Shown piece by piece: positions 11,701-21,954 of a DNA stretch of 64,000 nt. This DNA comes from Lineus longissimus. Taxonomy: Eukaryota; Nemertea; Pilidiophora; Heteronemertea; Lineidae. A program made the translations under genes and the position numbers. Location: positions 9,180,109 to 9,244,108 of the forward strand of contig NC_088325.1 of NCBI RefSeq assembly GCF_910592395.1, in the 5' to 3' direction. The stretch's first letter is position 1. Each line of letters opens with the position of its first letter. Below the pieces are notes generated by a model, which saw only the letters and a program-made list of their open reading frames with translations, made no database searches and was not told where the DNA came from.

Positions 11701-13365
11701 AATGCAACAAATAAAGTATCAACCTAAAAAAGTATTTTGTCGAGATTGTCTTTCTGAAGTTTAAAGAAAAACTACAACCACCATCTAAAATCTGAAAAAA
11801 AATAAAAGTAACACAAAAAAAATCAGAGGAATTAAATAGAACACTAACGTCTAAGAACAAAGTTCCGGCGGGAGCCGGTGCTCCCCCAACTCAGAACGAA
11901 CTTCTGGTGGAAGAGCCACTGAATGAAGAGCCGGCGTATGCTCCAACGAACGAACCTACTAACAGTTCTATTAATACTTCACAACTCACAGAAAAAGAGG
12001 AAGATTTTTTGTCAATGGCGGGAAAAATTAAAGGACTAGAAATAGTAAACAAATTTGGAAGAAAGGAAAAAAAAACATTTACCTTCGGATCTTGTAACTG
12101 TGCAATTTAGACAACCACAAGTAGTAACAGACTTATCGAATTACAAAGAGAAATTTGTTGAGATTATGTCACTTCTAAAAAGTTTTCAGTTCAAGATAAG
12201 TATTAATGTGGAAGTTGACTTCTCTAAAGCTTCTTTTTTGAAAATTAACAATGAAATACTTCATGGAATTCAATCTCCTTTTGAAGTTGTTTTTTTTTAA
12301 ATCAAAGCCAGAAGTTGCCTACAAAAATGTTTGGATTACATCACACTACAAATCGAGGAGATATATTTTAAAGGAAGTGGACTGCCACTTAAAGAGATAA
12401 ACAGAGCAGAGTTATTTTTAGTTGCGTACAGAGGTACGAAAGGTGGGCACTTCATTAAACTTCCTTTCAAATCTAGTTCGATAATTAATGTACAATGTAA
12501 TGACGGGAAGTGTTTTTTGTGGAATTTGTTAGCAGCACATTACGAACCAATTAATCACCTTTGTAATTATAGCTCCTACAGGATATATGAAGGTAAAATA
12601 AGAATAAATAATTTTCCAGTGTGTTTAAAAAAGATATGCCAAAAATTGAAAGAGAAAATAATTTGAAGATTAATATGTTTGAGTTGGTGAAACCAGCGGG
12701 GCTAATAAGCAATTAAGTACTCTGTTAGATTACACTTTGGAACCAATCTATCTATCTGGTAATTTTGAGGATGAAAACGTAATAGATATTTTGTACTACC
12801 AAGAACATTATATGCTACTGAAAAAAATATATCTGTGTTTTTTTCGTAATAATGGCAGTCATAAAAAATAATTATGTAGAAGATGTATGAATGCTTTTAA
12901 TAGGGAAATAACTCTAGTCAATCACAAAAAGAAATGTTGGGTACATGATTATTGCGAAGTCAAAATGCCACAGAAGGGAAGCGCATCAGCAAACCTAAAA
13001 TTAAAAAACCCTTGTTTAAAAATACAGTTCCTTTCGTGATGTACGCCGATCTCGAAGCAACAAGTGATTAAGATAATGATTCAGAGGGAGTTCTAGTAAA
13101 AGTTACTGATGAGGGAAAAGAAAAAACTAAGCGATCAAAAATCCAAAAAGCCTCTGCGGTGGGATGTTATATTAATTCAGATTTTCGAGAACTTTTTGAA
13201 AGCGCATATTTTTCATACCGTGGGGAGGATGTGGTTGAATGGTTTTGTGAGTGGTTAATGCAGAAGGAAGATGAATTTGGTAAACTTTAAACACAGAAGT
13301 AGAAATGAAGTTGACCAGCGAAGAACAAGAAAAAGTTTGAAACTGCTATTATTGTGGCAAAGATA
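11701..13365 (+). pseudogene. Polinton PolB, N-terminal part, lineage B copy 1
   Basis: Co-linear with 21955-23600 but with more stops. Recognisable parts are the N-terminal Cys/His finger (11700-11800), the region ITLQIEEIYFKGSGLPL near 12345, GGHFIKLPFKSSS and NDGKCFLWNLLAAHY near 12480-12540, and the exonuclease I motif VMYADLEATS near 13037, where lineage A has YADFEA. It ends at 13365 where the sequence switches to the minus-strand ATPase. A hairpin repeat lies in the linker at 11862-11910. Confidence 0.75.
11862..11910. repeat. Lineage B hairpin repeat in PolB linker
   Basis: GGGAGC-CGGT-GCTCCC is followed by an AGAACGAACTTCT motif. The equivalent place in the second PolB copy (22111-22160) has GGAGT-TGAC-ACTCC and GGAGT-TTAC-ACTCC. 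Confidence 0.5.
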
Positions 13366-13387
13366 ATAAGAATAATGTCGTTTTCCT

Positions 13388-14905
13388 TTAATGTACCTTC
13401 ATTGAATCTTCATCTTTGTTAAAAAAAAGTATCAACATACGAATGTTTTCCCTAAAACCCTTCACAACAGAGTTATATTTTTGAACCAAAACCCAAGTAG
13501 TGATTCCATAATGCCCTGAAAATGCCAAGTTACAAAGTTCAAATTTTCCCCTACTGTCATGCAAATTGGCGCGGACGTCAATAATGAAATGTGAGTTTGA
13601 ACCTTTGTAAACTTCCATGGCAGCAAGTAATGATTTATTCAGATTATTCTTAACAACATTGGGATCAATAATAATGATATTTTTATCTTTGAAAATCTAA
13701 TCTCGGTTATATGTTTCATTCTGTTCAAAGGTTGGGCAAAACATGATGATGTTTTCAAAATTTCCTTTGTAGTAATGCAGCGGTCAATCAGATGTCTGTA
13801 ACTCCCCCCCCCCGGGTCAGCGGTCGACACGCACTTGACGTCGAGTTTGTGTCGAGTGCTGTGGTGCCTGATTATTTTCAAACATCGAGTTTCTGGCGAA
13901 TAGGATTGGGAAAGGTGTCGAAAATTCGACGAATGTCTGGGGTAGCCGGATTTTGCAAATGTTGAGTTTCTGTCGAGCGATAAACCACAAGAAATGAAAA
14001 TTAAAAGAATATGCGGATCGTCGGCTGACACACATGTTACGTACAGAACCGGAAAGATGGCTGCCGGCAGCAAAAGGTTGCTGGTAATTTTTTCGTTCGG
14101 AACCAGTCTCATTCATTCACATTACTGAGACTGGTATGTCACGACATTTCTCTCGTCACGAACCAGATTTGGGGGCGTTGGCTTCCGGTGTCTGGTCACG
14201 TGGTTTATCGAGTTTTTCAAATAAAACATTAATTTCAAAACCGATTTCGACAAAAGAATATTAGCTTACTTAATCTGTGATGATGAAATCGACCAAACTC
14301 TAGTACTTACTCCAAATATTTATTGTGAAAACAAAACCCTTTTTGAAAATGAGAAGGGAATTCCCAGAAAACCTCGTGCCTACAGAATACCAGAGCGTTC
14401 AGTATTGCTCAGTGCAGTGTACATCAGCTGTACATTGGGCTTCCTTCCTTATAGTGAATCGACGCATCCCCCTCGACCCTCTGCTACGCGCCATAGCGTC
14501 GAGGTTACCTGGACTAATTTTTGTAGTGTTTACGACAGTCTTTTACTAAATATGTTGCTCTAACAATGAAATGTGAATAGACTTAATGTCTGTTCTCCCC
14601 TTCGGGCATGGTGAAAAAACTCTGGTCTCAATTGATTTTGTGAAAAGTGAGAACTTGATGAAATGATGCTTGGCAATTTGTGAGAAAGTGTCGAGTTCTG
14701 ACCCTCACTTTTTTTCCAAAGGGTGAATAGGTGTCGAGTGTCTGACCCCCGGGGGTACAGACATCTCATTGACCGCTGCATAAGTTTTCAACAAATCTAA
14801 GACGAAGTGAGTTTTTCCACAATTTGTGCAGCCAGAAATAATGGCATTAAAAAGGTTCTTAAATAAAGAATGATGAGCACCCTCTGGAGTTTGTAGTAGA
14901 TAATG
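13388..14905 (-). pseudogene. Polinton packaging ATPase, lineage B, split by a transposon
   Basis: On the minus strand the N-terminal part lies at 14784-14905 and contains the Walker A loop (SGCTNCGKTHF). The C-terminal part lies at 13388-13772 and contains ELCNLAFSGHYG, LVQKYNSVV and MLILFFNKDED, the same landmarks as the intact ATPase at 59733-60353. Between them sits a 1005-bp element. Removing it together with one TAA restores a continuous frame across the site. The end at 13388 joins the PolB remnant without the final 30 residues. Confidence 0.8.
13776..14780. mobile_element. Non-autonomous DNA transposon, Harbinger-like, in ATPase gene
   Basis: The ends are inverted repeats starting TGCAGCGGTCAAT, with about 28 bp well matched, then a C/G run and GGGTCAG. 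The element is flanked by TAA at 13773-13775 and 14781-14783. A 3-bp TAA/TTA target duplication is the hallmark of PIF/Harbinger transposons. No transposase is encoded: the longest open frames (near 13640-14116 and 14325-14549) have no recognisable domain. The interior is rich in GTCGAGT words. Confidence 0.8.
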
Positions 14906-15198
14906 TCATTTATCCAAGCGATTTATCGAAGGGATTTATCCAGTAGATTCGTTCAGTATATTTATTTCATTGGGTTCCGCGGTATGAGACTATTATCGTA
15001 TAGATATTCCGCAGATAAATTACCAAGAGTAACCACCAAACCAAGTTTTAGAAACTCATTGATATCGGCTTGGCTGGGGTCTCTCAATTTTCATTTTTAA
15101 AAATCTTCTCATCACAATGCTGTAACCTTTGGTAATTCCAGATAAAACAAAACATCTATAAAGCGTGTTCACAATATCTTTCTTGTCAATTGTCTCCA
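14905..15198 (-). pseudogene. Small Polinton membrane protein (77-aa family), lineage B
   Basis: From the ATG at 15198 (TTATAAATGG context) the frame reads KKDIVNTLYRCFVL, GYSIVMRRFLKMKIE and then, after stops, the glycine-rich hydrophobic region. This matches 61713-61946. It lies directly upstream of the major capsid gene as in lineage A, so the capsid block order is conserved. Confidence 0.65.
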
Positions 15199-15219
15199 TT
15201 TATAAACCACAAAATTAAC

Positions 15220-16433
15220 CTAATTCATTATGCTCACGATTTGAGAATTTTGAACATTTAACTGTGCGTCCGAAACAATAAATATGTGCATTTTGTATGG
15301 GCCTTTAGTCCCATCTTTTGTGATAGCCGACTGAATTCCATCGTTTGTGCTTTGCAAAGCTATTCCACTTCCATAAAGATAATTGTCCTCCGTGGTTCTA
15401 TGATCAAGCCACAACCCAAAATAGTTCTCATCACCGTAATACTCTTCAAGAGTTAAATTACAGTTGTGTGTTTTCTTAATATTTTCGGAAATAAAAAGTT
15501 TTTTCGCTTCTTCCCATTGATCTAACAATCTCATTTCTTCATGATATATTTTATTAGCCATTCCCTCGATTGTAACTTTAAATTTGAAATTCCCAGATTC
15601 TCGAATTTTTCGCTGTCTCTGGTGCCATAATTGTGTGAGGTTAAAAATAGTAACAAAATTCCTTTGATGGATCTTTTTGGAAAATTGATATTTTCATTAA
15701 TTATTGTTTCGTTTTTCTCCACGTTTATTATTTTAAAATTATCTATCCAATCGTAAAATACCGAAAATCCAGAATTATAATTATTTTGTAATTGCCCCGC
15801 AACGCTTTCATCTGTAACAGTGTCATATCCATACATATATTTTTCAATTACATCCTCTTCAGGCGCCAAGGCCATGCTGAATATAACGTCCTCCTGAATG
15901 GGAAATCTGTAAAACGGATCGTGGGTTGAGAGCAAGTCAAAGTCAATTGAGATTTTGTACTTATTGTCAAAAACTTCCTTCAAAATCTTCTCGTTGCTGG
16001 TTTCCCCGGTGATATCAACCAAAGACATCCCGGATCTAAGCTGTCTGAGGTTACTGCTTTTGATTCCCCGAAATACTCGATTATCTCCCGCCTCATTGGA
16101 CAGCCATAGGTCTTTGTAGGTTGCATACAAATTATATATATTTCGAGAAGGTTTTTGGTCCCCCACTTAACAGTCAGTTTGAAATCAGATTTCGCCCCAA
16201 ATTATTCACTACATAATTTCTGTTGTTTCCTGAGATAATAACATCTGCCGACAGATAAACACTAACCAGTACGAAGAAGGCATTATTACTTAACTTTGGA
16301 ATCCTCACATACAGAGTTTCCTTTGGTTGTGCCGACGATGGGTTGTGAGTGATAGCGTGATGGTGACATTCAGCTTTCAAACCTAGTGGAACGCGATTGC
16401 TTCTTTGGGGGTTTAACACTTTCCAGTAGCCAT
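15220..16433 (-). pseudogene. Major capsid protein candidate, lineage B
   Basis: Three frames (16174-16433, 15531-16166, 15220-15561) together parallel the whole 418-residue gene at 62025-63281: NRVPLGLKAECHHHAITHNP, VNNLGRNLIS, YRFPIQEDVIFSMALAP, GFSVFYDWIDNF, RSIKGILLLFL, GTRDSEKFENLG, and the end HIFIVSDAQLNVQNSQ. Start context is TAAATAAATG. Two frameshifts (near 16170 and 15545) inactivate it. The capsid assignment rests on position, length and the two-domain layout discussed for the intact copy. Confidence 0.7.
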
Positions 16434-16449
16434 TTATTTAGGAAGATTT

Positions 16450-17842
16450 TTCTTCCCCCTAAACGTGTTTACACCTTCGATCAAACCATAGATTATTGAA
16501 CTTACAACAACGAGCAATAAAATTATCAGATTCTCGGCCAGAAAACCCAACAACTGTTCCAACTGATTTCGGAATGAATGACATTATCGAACCTATCATT
16601 CCTGGCAGAGCGGCAGCTGATTCTTTTAACCAATTAGCAAATATCTTTAATCCATTTTTTACCCGATCTGGGATATCTGGTTTTTGGGGTTTTGGAGGAG
16701 TTGGTCCAAGAGGGGGATTCGAAGGTTTTCTCAAAGAATTACTGACAGAAAGACCTAAGGTTGTGAAAAACATTATTATCGCAGTTACAAATGCTCCAAT
16801 AGTTAGGCCTTCCAATTTGAAGAGTAATTTTAATCTATCTTTCAGGAGATCTTTGAATCTGTTTTTTTTTCAAAACATCTGTAACCAAACGTTTCACTCT
16901 TTGGGTTTGTAATTCTCTCTCATTGTCTATCCGCCAGACCTTTGACATTTCCTCATATAATTGGTCCTCTATTTTAACTATTTCCTTTCCTAGGTTATCA
17001 ATCTTTTCTTGACTACGCTCTCCTTTTTCATTAATCAGATCATCTTTAACTTGTTCAAGGTCTTCTTCTAATGCTAGTGTTTTTATGCATCATTGTCCCG
17101 ACCTTTTTGATAGTCTTTTTTTTAGTTTTCCATTATATTTTTGGTTTTTTTCAGCTCATTTTCAAGCTCTTCAATATGTCTATCATTCACCATCTTTACA
17201 GCCGCTGAGTCATCCCCGCCTGTTTTAACCCCCTAACTTCTCTCATTGCATTTTCACTAAACCCAAATTCCATCAACTCTTTATCAGTAACATCAATTAT
17301 CATATCAAGCGTTTTACAAGGTTTATCAACATTATTCTCTACAAAACTGTTCTCCACAATTTTTGTTTCCGGCGGATTCTGGTGATCCAAGGGATATTTT
17401 GTTGATGTGGGTGGCTCAGTCGGTTAGGGTTGCATTTCTATTTCTTCATCTGGGGTGTTTAGAAGTTTGTCTAGATCATTAAATGCTTTCGATTTATAGT
17501 CTTTTCTGATAACAGAAGGCGAACTAAATTTTCCATTTTGCTTGGTTAGAATGATACGTTTTCCCTCATGTTCTACAAACATTTAATTTGGAAATTCACT
17601 ATACCCTGGTTTTAATTTCAAAAGTTCAGGTATACCAGTATCTGTGTAAGTCCACTTTTCTTGTTGATGTTGGATTTGAAAAGTTTGTCTCGTAGGTAAC
17701 GGTTCATCTTGTCCAGTACCGGTATTGGATTATGTAGCATCTGGCTCTATAAAACTAGTTTCAATTGGTGTATATAATTCATTTGTAAATGTTTGTCCAG
17801 ATCGTTCACTCATATCAATGCCTTCACCTTCAAAATCAGCCA
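16450..17842 (-). pseudogene. Polinton coiled-coil/hydrophobic-tail protein, copy 2 (lineage B)
   Basis: Starts at 17842 (MADFEGEGIDMSER, TCTAAATGG context). The helical middle lies at 16900-17390, and 16459-16815 has the first membrane helix (LTIGAFVTAIIMFFTTLGLS), a proline-rich spacer (PPLGPTPPKPQKPDIPD) and the amphipathic C-terminus (AAALPGMIGSIMSFIPKS). Stops at 17170-17430 break it. It follows the capsid gene within 20 bp and precedes another copy of itself. Confidence 0.7.
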
Positions 17843-17884
17843 TTTAGATTAATCAAAATACACGAAAGGGTTAAATATTACTTT

Positions 17885-19315
17885 TTTATTTCCTCCCTTT
17901 ATCAGCTTTTACACCTTCAATTAAATTATTGAACTAACAACAATCATCACTAGGATTATAACATTTTCAGCCAGAAAACCAACAACAGCACCTACTGATT
18001 TCAGGATGAGTGAAACAATGGAACCAATAGTACCTGGAAGAGCTACAATTGACTTCTTAGCCAATTCTTTAAGCCACTTCGCAAACTTCTTGAGTACTTC
18101 CATTACTATATTTGCAATGCTTGGTTCTGGTTTTGGAGGGTTCGGATTAGATCTAATAGAATTACTAATAGACAATCTTAAAGTGGTTAGTATCATAGTG
18201 AGTGCTGTTACTAAAGTACCAATTTTCAAACCATCCAATTTGAAGAGAAATTTTAATCTGTCTTTCAGAGCGATCTTTGAATCTGTTTTTTTCAGATTAT
18301 CCATCACTTCTTCTACTTCTTGATCAGTTGCATCAGGTTTTTTTTCAGAATATCCTTCACTTCTTCTACTTCTTGATCAGTTGCATCAGGTTTTTCATCA
18401 TTAATTGAAGGTTATTTACCGAATCATAATTTTCATCATCACTGTGAATTGTATCTTCGGTTTTATTTACTACATTGGATTTCTGCTATGTTGGTTTTCT
18501 GACTGGTTTTGGAGATGAAAATCGGAACTCATGAACAGTCACCTTAGTTTTATTTTGTTCTGGTGGACCTACTTCTGTTTCATGACCAACACCTTCTGGT
18601 ATATTTAAAAAAAGACGTTGCTGTTTTATACGTTGTTCTTTCTTTTTAGCTTCAGCTTCTAGTTTTTTTTCCCCTATCAGCATATAGACCTTCATTATTG
18701 ACAAAAATATTCATACTATCTAATTTCAACAACACTGATTCACCCCCATCAGATTTCTTAATTTCAAGTCTCTTTAGAAGATTTCCTTTCTTATCAGTTA
18801 TTCTAACCCAAACTAAGGTTTTATTAGAGTTTTTACCAATCATGTATAGAATTTCGTTAGTTTGTTCTGGTAAAAAATCACCATGGGGTTGAAGTTCAGA
18901 TGATAAATTATTAACATTTTCATCATAAACGTCATCGAAAGTAAAAACAATTCTAGATTAAACCTTTAAATGTTCTTCATTAAACTTAAAACTTCTCCCC
19001 TCGAGAGAATCTTTAGCTTTCAGAACTTTCAATCTATGTTCTTCTGTAACATCTACCCCATCCGACCCCTCCTTATTATCCAATTTACCTCTTAAATCTA
19101 CAGAAAGATTTTAATTTCTTGTATCCAATCTTCATAGGGATCAGAAGTACCCTAAGGAACAAAAGGATCGTGGAATTTATAATTGTCAGTTAAATTACTT
19201 TCTTGGCTGGTTGCTGAGTTGTGGTCAATTTCATCGGGGGTTTCACCATAAATTAACTCGGAATAAGGAGAATCTAAATCAACATAGTTTATAGTGTAAC
19301 CACCTTTATCCGTTT
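17885..19315 (-). pseudogene. Polinton coiled-coil/hydrophobic-tail protein, copy 3 (lineage B)
   Basis: The C-terminal half (17921-18307) keeps KIALKDRLKFLFKLDG, a membrane helix, a proline-rich spacer and FAKWLKELAKKS, as in the intact gene. The N-terminal half (18486-19315) is more diverged, acidic and Lys-rich, and has no surviving ATG. A direct duplication of about 38 bp (18304-18342 and 18357-18395) lies at the junction of the halves. Copies 2 and 3 are adjacent and in the same orientation, a tandem duplication. Confidence 0.6.
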
Positions 19316-19317
19316 AG

Positions 19318-19500
19318 ATTAGTTAAGATACCAAATTAAACTGACAACCCCATCGGCTACTGCCGCTAAAATAAATTTTTTAATGTTTTCATGATCGGTA
19401 GAAAAATCTTTTTTTATTCCCCCACTTAATGTTTTTTCCCGCGTCACTTCGTGCACCATCGGAAGCTGACGCTCCTCAGAGGCCTATTTATCCAAAATGC
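19318..19500 (-). pseudogene. C-terminal fragment of the tail-anchored protein, second copy
   Basis: The sequence from 19318 closely repeats 9089-9280, covering the terminal hydrophobic helix and the basic stretch before it. A hairpin repeat (CAC-TTC-GTG and GGAAGC/GCTCC words) lies at 19444-19480. The rest of the gene is gone; the DNA switches to a penton-like fragment at about 19530. Confidence 0.6.
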
Positions 19501-19539
19501 TTCGATACACTCCGTGCGCTTTCAATTTGTAAGTCTTTA

Positions 19540-20247
19540 AGAAGAGAAGTTCTAGTTGTTCATCTGCTCCATTGAAATCCACAGGATGGTTGTGTTCGTC
19601 AGTTATCCAGATTCTAAATTTGTTAAATTTTTCTTCACATGATCTGTTTCTCAACCCCGTCAAATAATGTTTAAGTGCATCACCTCAATCACACTCTTTC
19701 AATGGAATTATTGCTAGCAAATCTGACTTACTTGAATTGTAAATTATGTCATTTTATCGATTATATGGCAGTGAATATTGAAGTATTCGAACGGTCTAAA
19801 ATTAATTGGCCTGTCGCCCAACACGACATAGCCGGGGGTTGTTGCCAACTCATTAAACCCCCCCCTTGGGGACATTAAACCCCAAAAGATATTTCACTTC
19901 CTCCGTAATGATTAGACAATACTGCAGTTTTTCTTTTTTTCTACAAATGACCCCAAGTAAGCCGATTGTTTCCTGGAGTTGAAAACCTTACCCATTTTGG
20001 TTATGCCCAGCTACCCCCATTTGATCTCTGAACCCCTCAATGAAAGATTTTACTGTGTATAGTCCATCTGGAAATATAATGTAGTACCTACCAGTCCCTT
20101 TTTTGAGTGCGAAGTTGTTGTTTCCAGACGAAGGTAATTCTCATACCACTAACATAAGACAACATCTCATCCAACTGAATTGTAAGATCATTATCATTTT
20201 GACCACTTAACCACTTTGACTCAATCATAACTATTTTTTCACGCATT
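19540..20247 (-). pseudogene. Penton-like minor capsid protein, lineage B
   Basis: Starts at 20247 in a TTAAATAAATG context. The N-terminus (SKWLSGQNDNDLTIQLDEM) parallels DQSSSDLTVNLKTEI of the lineage A gene at 60882-61648. The C-terminal strand pair at 19560-19650 (FNKFRIWITDEHNHPVDFNG) parallels FNKLNIRLTDEKGDIIDLNG. The middle is full of stops. The I-x-TD-x-x-x-x-x-D-x-NG ending is shared by pentons of many Polintons. Confidence 0.6.
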
Positions 20248-20265
20248 TATTTAAGTTTTTTAAGT

Positions 20266-20376
20266 TTCGGGAGCACCAGCTCCGCTGGATTTTAATTTTT
20301 AATTTTTAAGATTTTAATTTTATTTTATTTTTGGAGCTTTGCTTCACTTCGTGTTTCAGCGGGAGCTGGCGCTCCA
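20266..20376. repeat. Lineage B hairpin repeats (two copies)
   Basis: 20270-20290 has GGAGCACCAGCTCCGCTGG. 20332-20376 has CAC-TTC-GTG and then GGAGC-TGGC-GCTCC. The second copy encodes the C-terminus of the small ORF at 20306-20488. Confidence 0.55.
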
Positions 20377-20488
20377 TGCAATATTTGTCCAAATCATTGG
20401 TTATCACAGATGCGTGGAATATATCCTCAGCTGAGAAATATATGTTCAAATAGTCGTTTATAACATTTTCACTTATTTCACCCTCCAT
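20306..20488 (-). CDS. Small ORF of unknown function (60 aa)
   Basis: A short acidic frame from an ATG in a TTATAAATGG context, the start signature of real genes in this element. About 40 residues are gene-like (MEGEISENVINDYLNIYFSA), while the last 20 are encoded by the hairpin repeat at 20332-20376. I do not recognise it and find no counterpart in lineage A. It may be a truncated remnant of a longer gene. Confidence 0.3.
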   Translation of the reverse strand: MEGEISENVINDYLNIYFSAEDIFHASVITNDLDKYCMERQLPLKHEVKQSSKNKIKLKS

Positions 20489-20538
20489 TTATAATACTTT
20501 TTTTTTAATAGACGAATAATTAAGTTTAATTAAATAGA

Positions 20539-21300
20539 AATGGATTTCATAATCAATAAAAAATATTGTGAAGAAGCCAAATTTGAGTACTACTTAACAT
20601 AACCAATTAGAAATAAAATCCATTACTTTGAAATCGATAACCTTTTACAATTCATGGTGGACTGGTGATAACATTCAAGGTATTGTCGAATTGGTAAAAA
20701 TGGAAAACGATTCAAGACAACCATCCAACTCTTTCTATGTCCCTTTTGATGGTCATTTCAGTTTATCAGAACTTTGCTCCTTTATCAATGAACACATCAA
20801 AAGTATTGCAGGACATGTTAACATCAGCTGTGACAATAATAATTGCCTTATCATTGAACTTACTGAGGACAAGTTGTTTATGCTGAAAGATTACTATATC
20901 GGTGATGAATATTTTACAATAGTAAACGAATTGTTTGGCTTTAAACGAACTAAACTCACCAAGAAAGGCAAATACTACTCCACCAAGCCACTTAATTTTT
21001 ACAGGATATATCTGTTCCTACAAGCTACTTTGGTTGACCAAATACTATCTTAAACAATAAACCATCTACAATTTTCTGCATTGTACCTGTGGAAGATGGT
21101 GATCAGATAAAGATGGAATGATACGAACCGAATTGTAAGAAAATGGTAAATAAGTGTACGAATCACTTAAAACTCGAAATCACTGATGAGAATGGTGAAC
21201 TGATTAATTTCAGGGGAACAGAGGTTTCTTTAGAATTAAGGATAGTGTTAAATTCTTGTGGTGAAGCACAACTTTGTTGTTAAGGACGAAGTCTGATGAG
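20539..21300 (+). pseudogene. Polinton gene F (possible second penton-like protein), lineage B copy 2
   Basis: The start at 20539 lies in TTAAATAGAAATG, identical in context to its lineage A homologue (51363-52388). The frame is broken near 20600, then 20628-21053 is open: YNSWWTGDNIQ, YVPFDGHFSLSELCSF, ISCDNNNCLIIELTED, KKGKYYSTKPLNF. After another break the C-terminus shows IFCIVPVEDGDQIKM and KLEITDENGELINFRG, the same closing motif as the penton-like gene. I infer a virion jelly-roll protein, weakly. Confidence 0.6.
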
Positions 21301-21337
21301 ATCATTCCTTCAATGGAATTTTAAGTTTTTTTAATTT

Positions 21338-21392
21338 TTGGAGCGCTAGGGGCGTCAACACGAAGTGAAGCGAAGCTCGCTCCCACCGAAGT
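21338..21392. repeat. Lineage B hairpin repeat
   Basis: Contains GGAGCGCTAGGGGCG, CAC-GAA-GTG and GAAGCTCGCTCC words in an otherwise AT-only spacer between gene F and the OB-like gene. Confidence 0.5.
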
Positions 21393-21479
21393 TTTATTTT
21401 TTTTAAATTTTTAAGATTTTAATTTAATATAATTTTTCAGTTTTTTCAGTTTTTTAAGTTTTGAGATTTTAATTTTTTA

Positions 21480-21891
21480 ATTTTTCAGTTTTTCCAGTTT
21501 TAAGAGTTTTTTTAATTTTAAGAATTTTTGATTTATTGAGCAAATGAGATTTCATGATGTTATTGTAAATATCAGGATTTCCCTTGAAGGTTTCCCTCTG
21601 GGATTCCGTCATTTTGTTGAAACGTTATGGTAGATAAGTAGTGATTTCGACAATACTATCCAATTTTGAAAACACTAATAATAAGTAATAAGTAATATCC
21701 AGTCTTTCACCAAACTTACTTTGTGCTTTACAAATATCTTTTATTTTGTATTTTTCACCAATTTCTATGTCTTCCAGTTTACTATAATTCTTTTTGCTTT
21801 TAGGTTTGAAATCCGTGTTCAAATCCTCTAAAAATGTTGATAGATTTTCGACATTTTCTACTTCTTTATTTTCATTCATTTTACCCTTCAT
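21480..21891 (-). pseudogene. Small conserved Polinton protein, OB-fold-like candidate, copy 2
   Basis: From 21891 (CTGTAAATGAAG context) 88 residues are open: an acidic N-terminus (NKEVENVENLSTFLEDL), then YSKLEDIEIGEKYKIKDI, KFGERLDITYYLLLV and SIVEITTYLP. A frameshift near 21625 leads to ERFNKMTESQRETFKG. The pattern suggests a compact beta domain, perhaps a single-strand DNA-binding OB fold, placed head-to-head with PolB 60 bp away. That function is inferred only. Lineage A has no counterpart. Confidence 0.45.
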
Positions 21892-21954
21892 TTACAGTAC
21901 TTTTTTAAAATAGACGAACTATCAAGTTTTAACAATTTAAGAAAAAAAAATTAA

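Noticed and set aside
13640-14116. Minus-strand ORFs of 157 and 99 residues
   Set aside because: They cross the inner border of the Harbinger-like element and have no domain; composition is that of the repeat.
14325-14549. A transposase in the Harbinger-like element
   Set aside because: 74 residues with no DDE or HTH pattern; no longer frame in the element.
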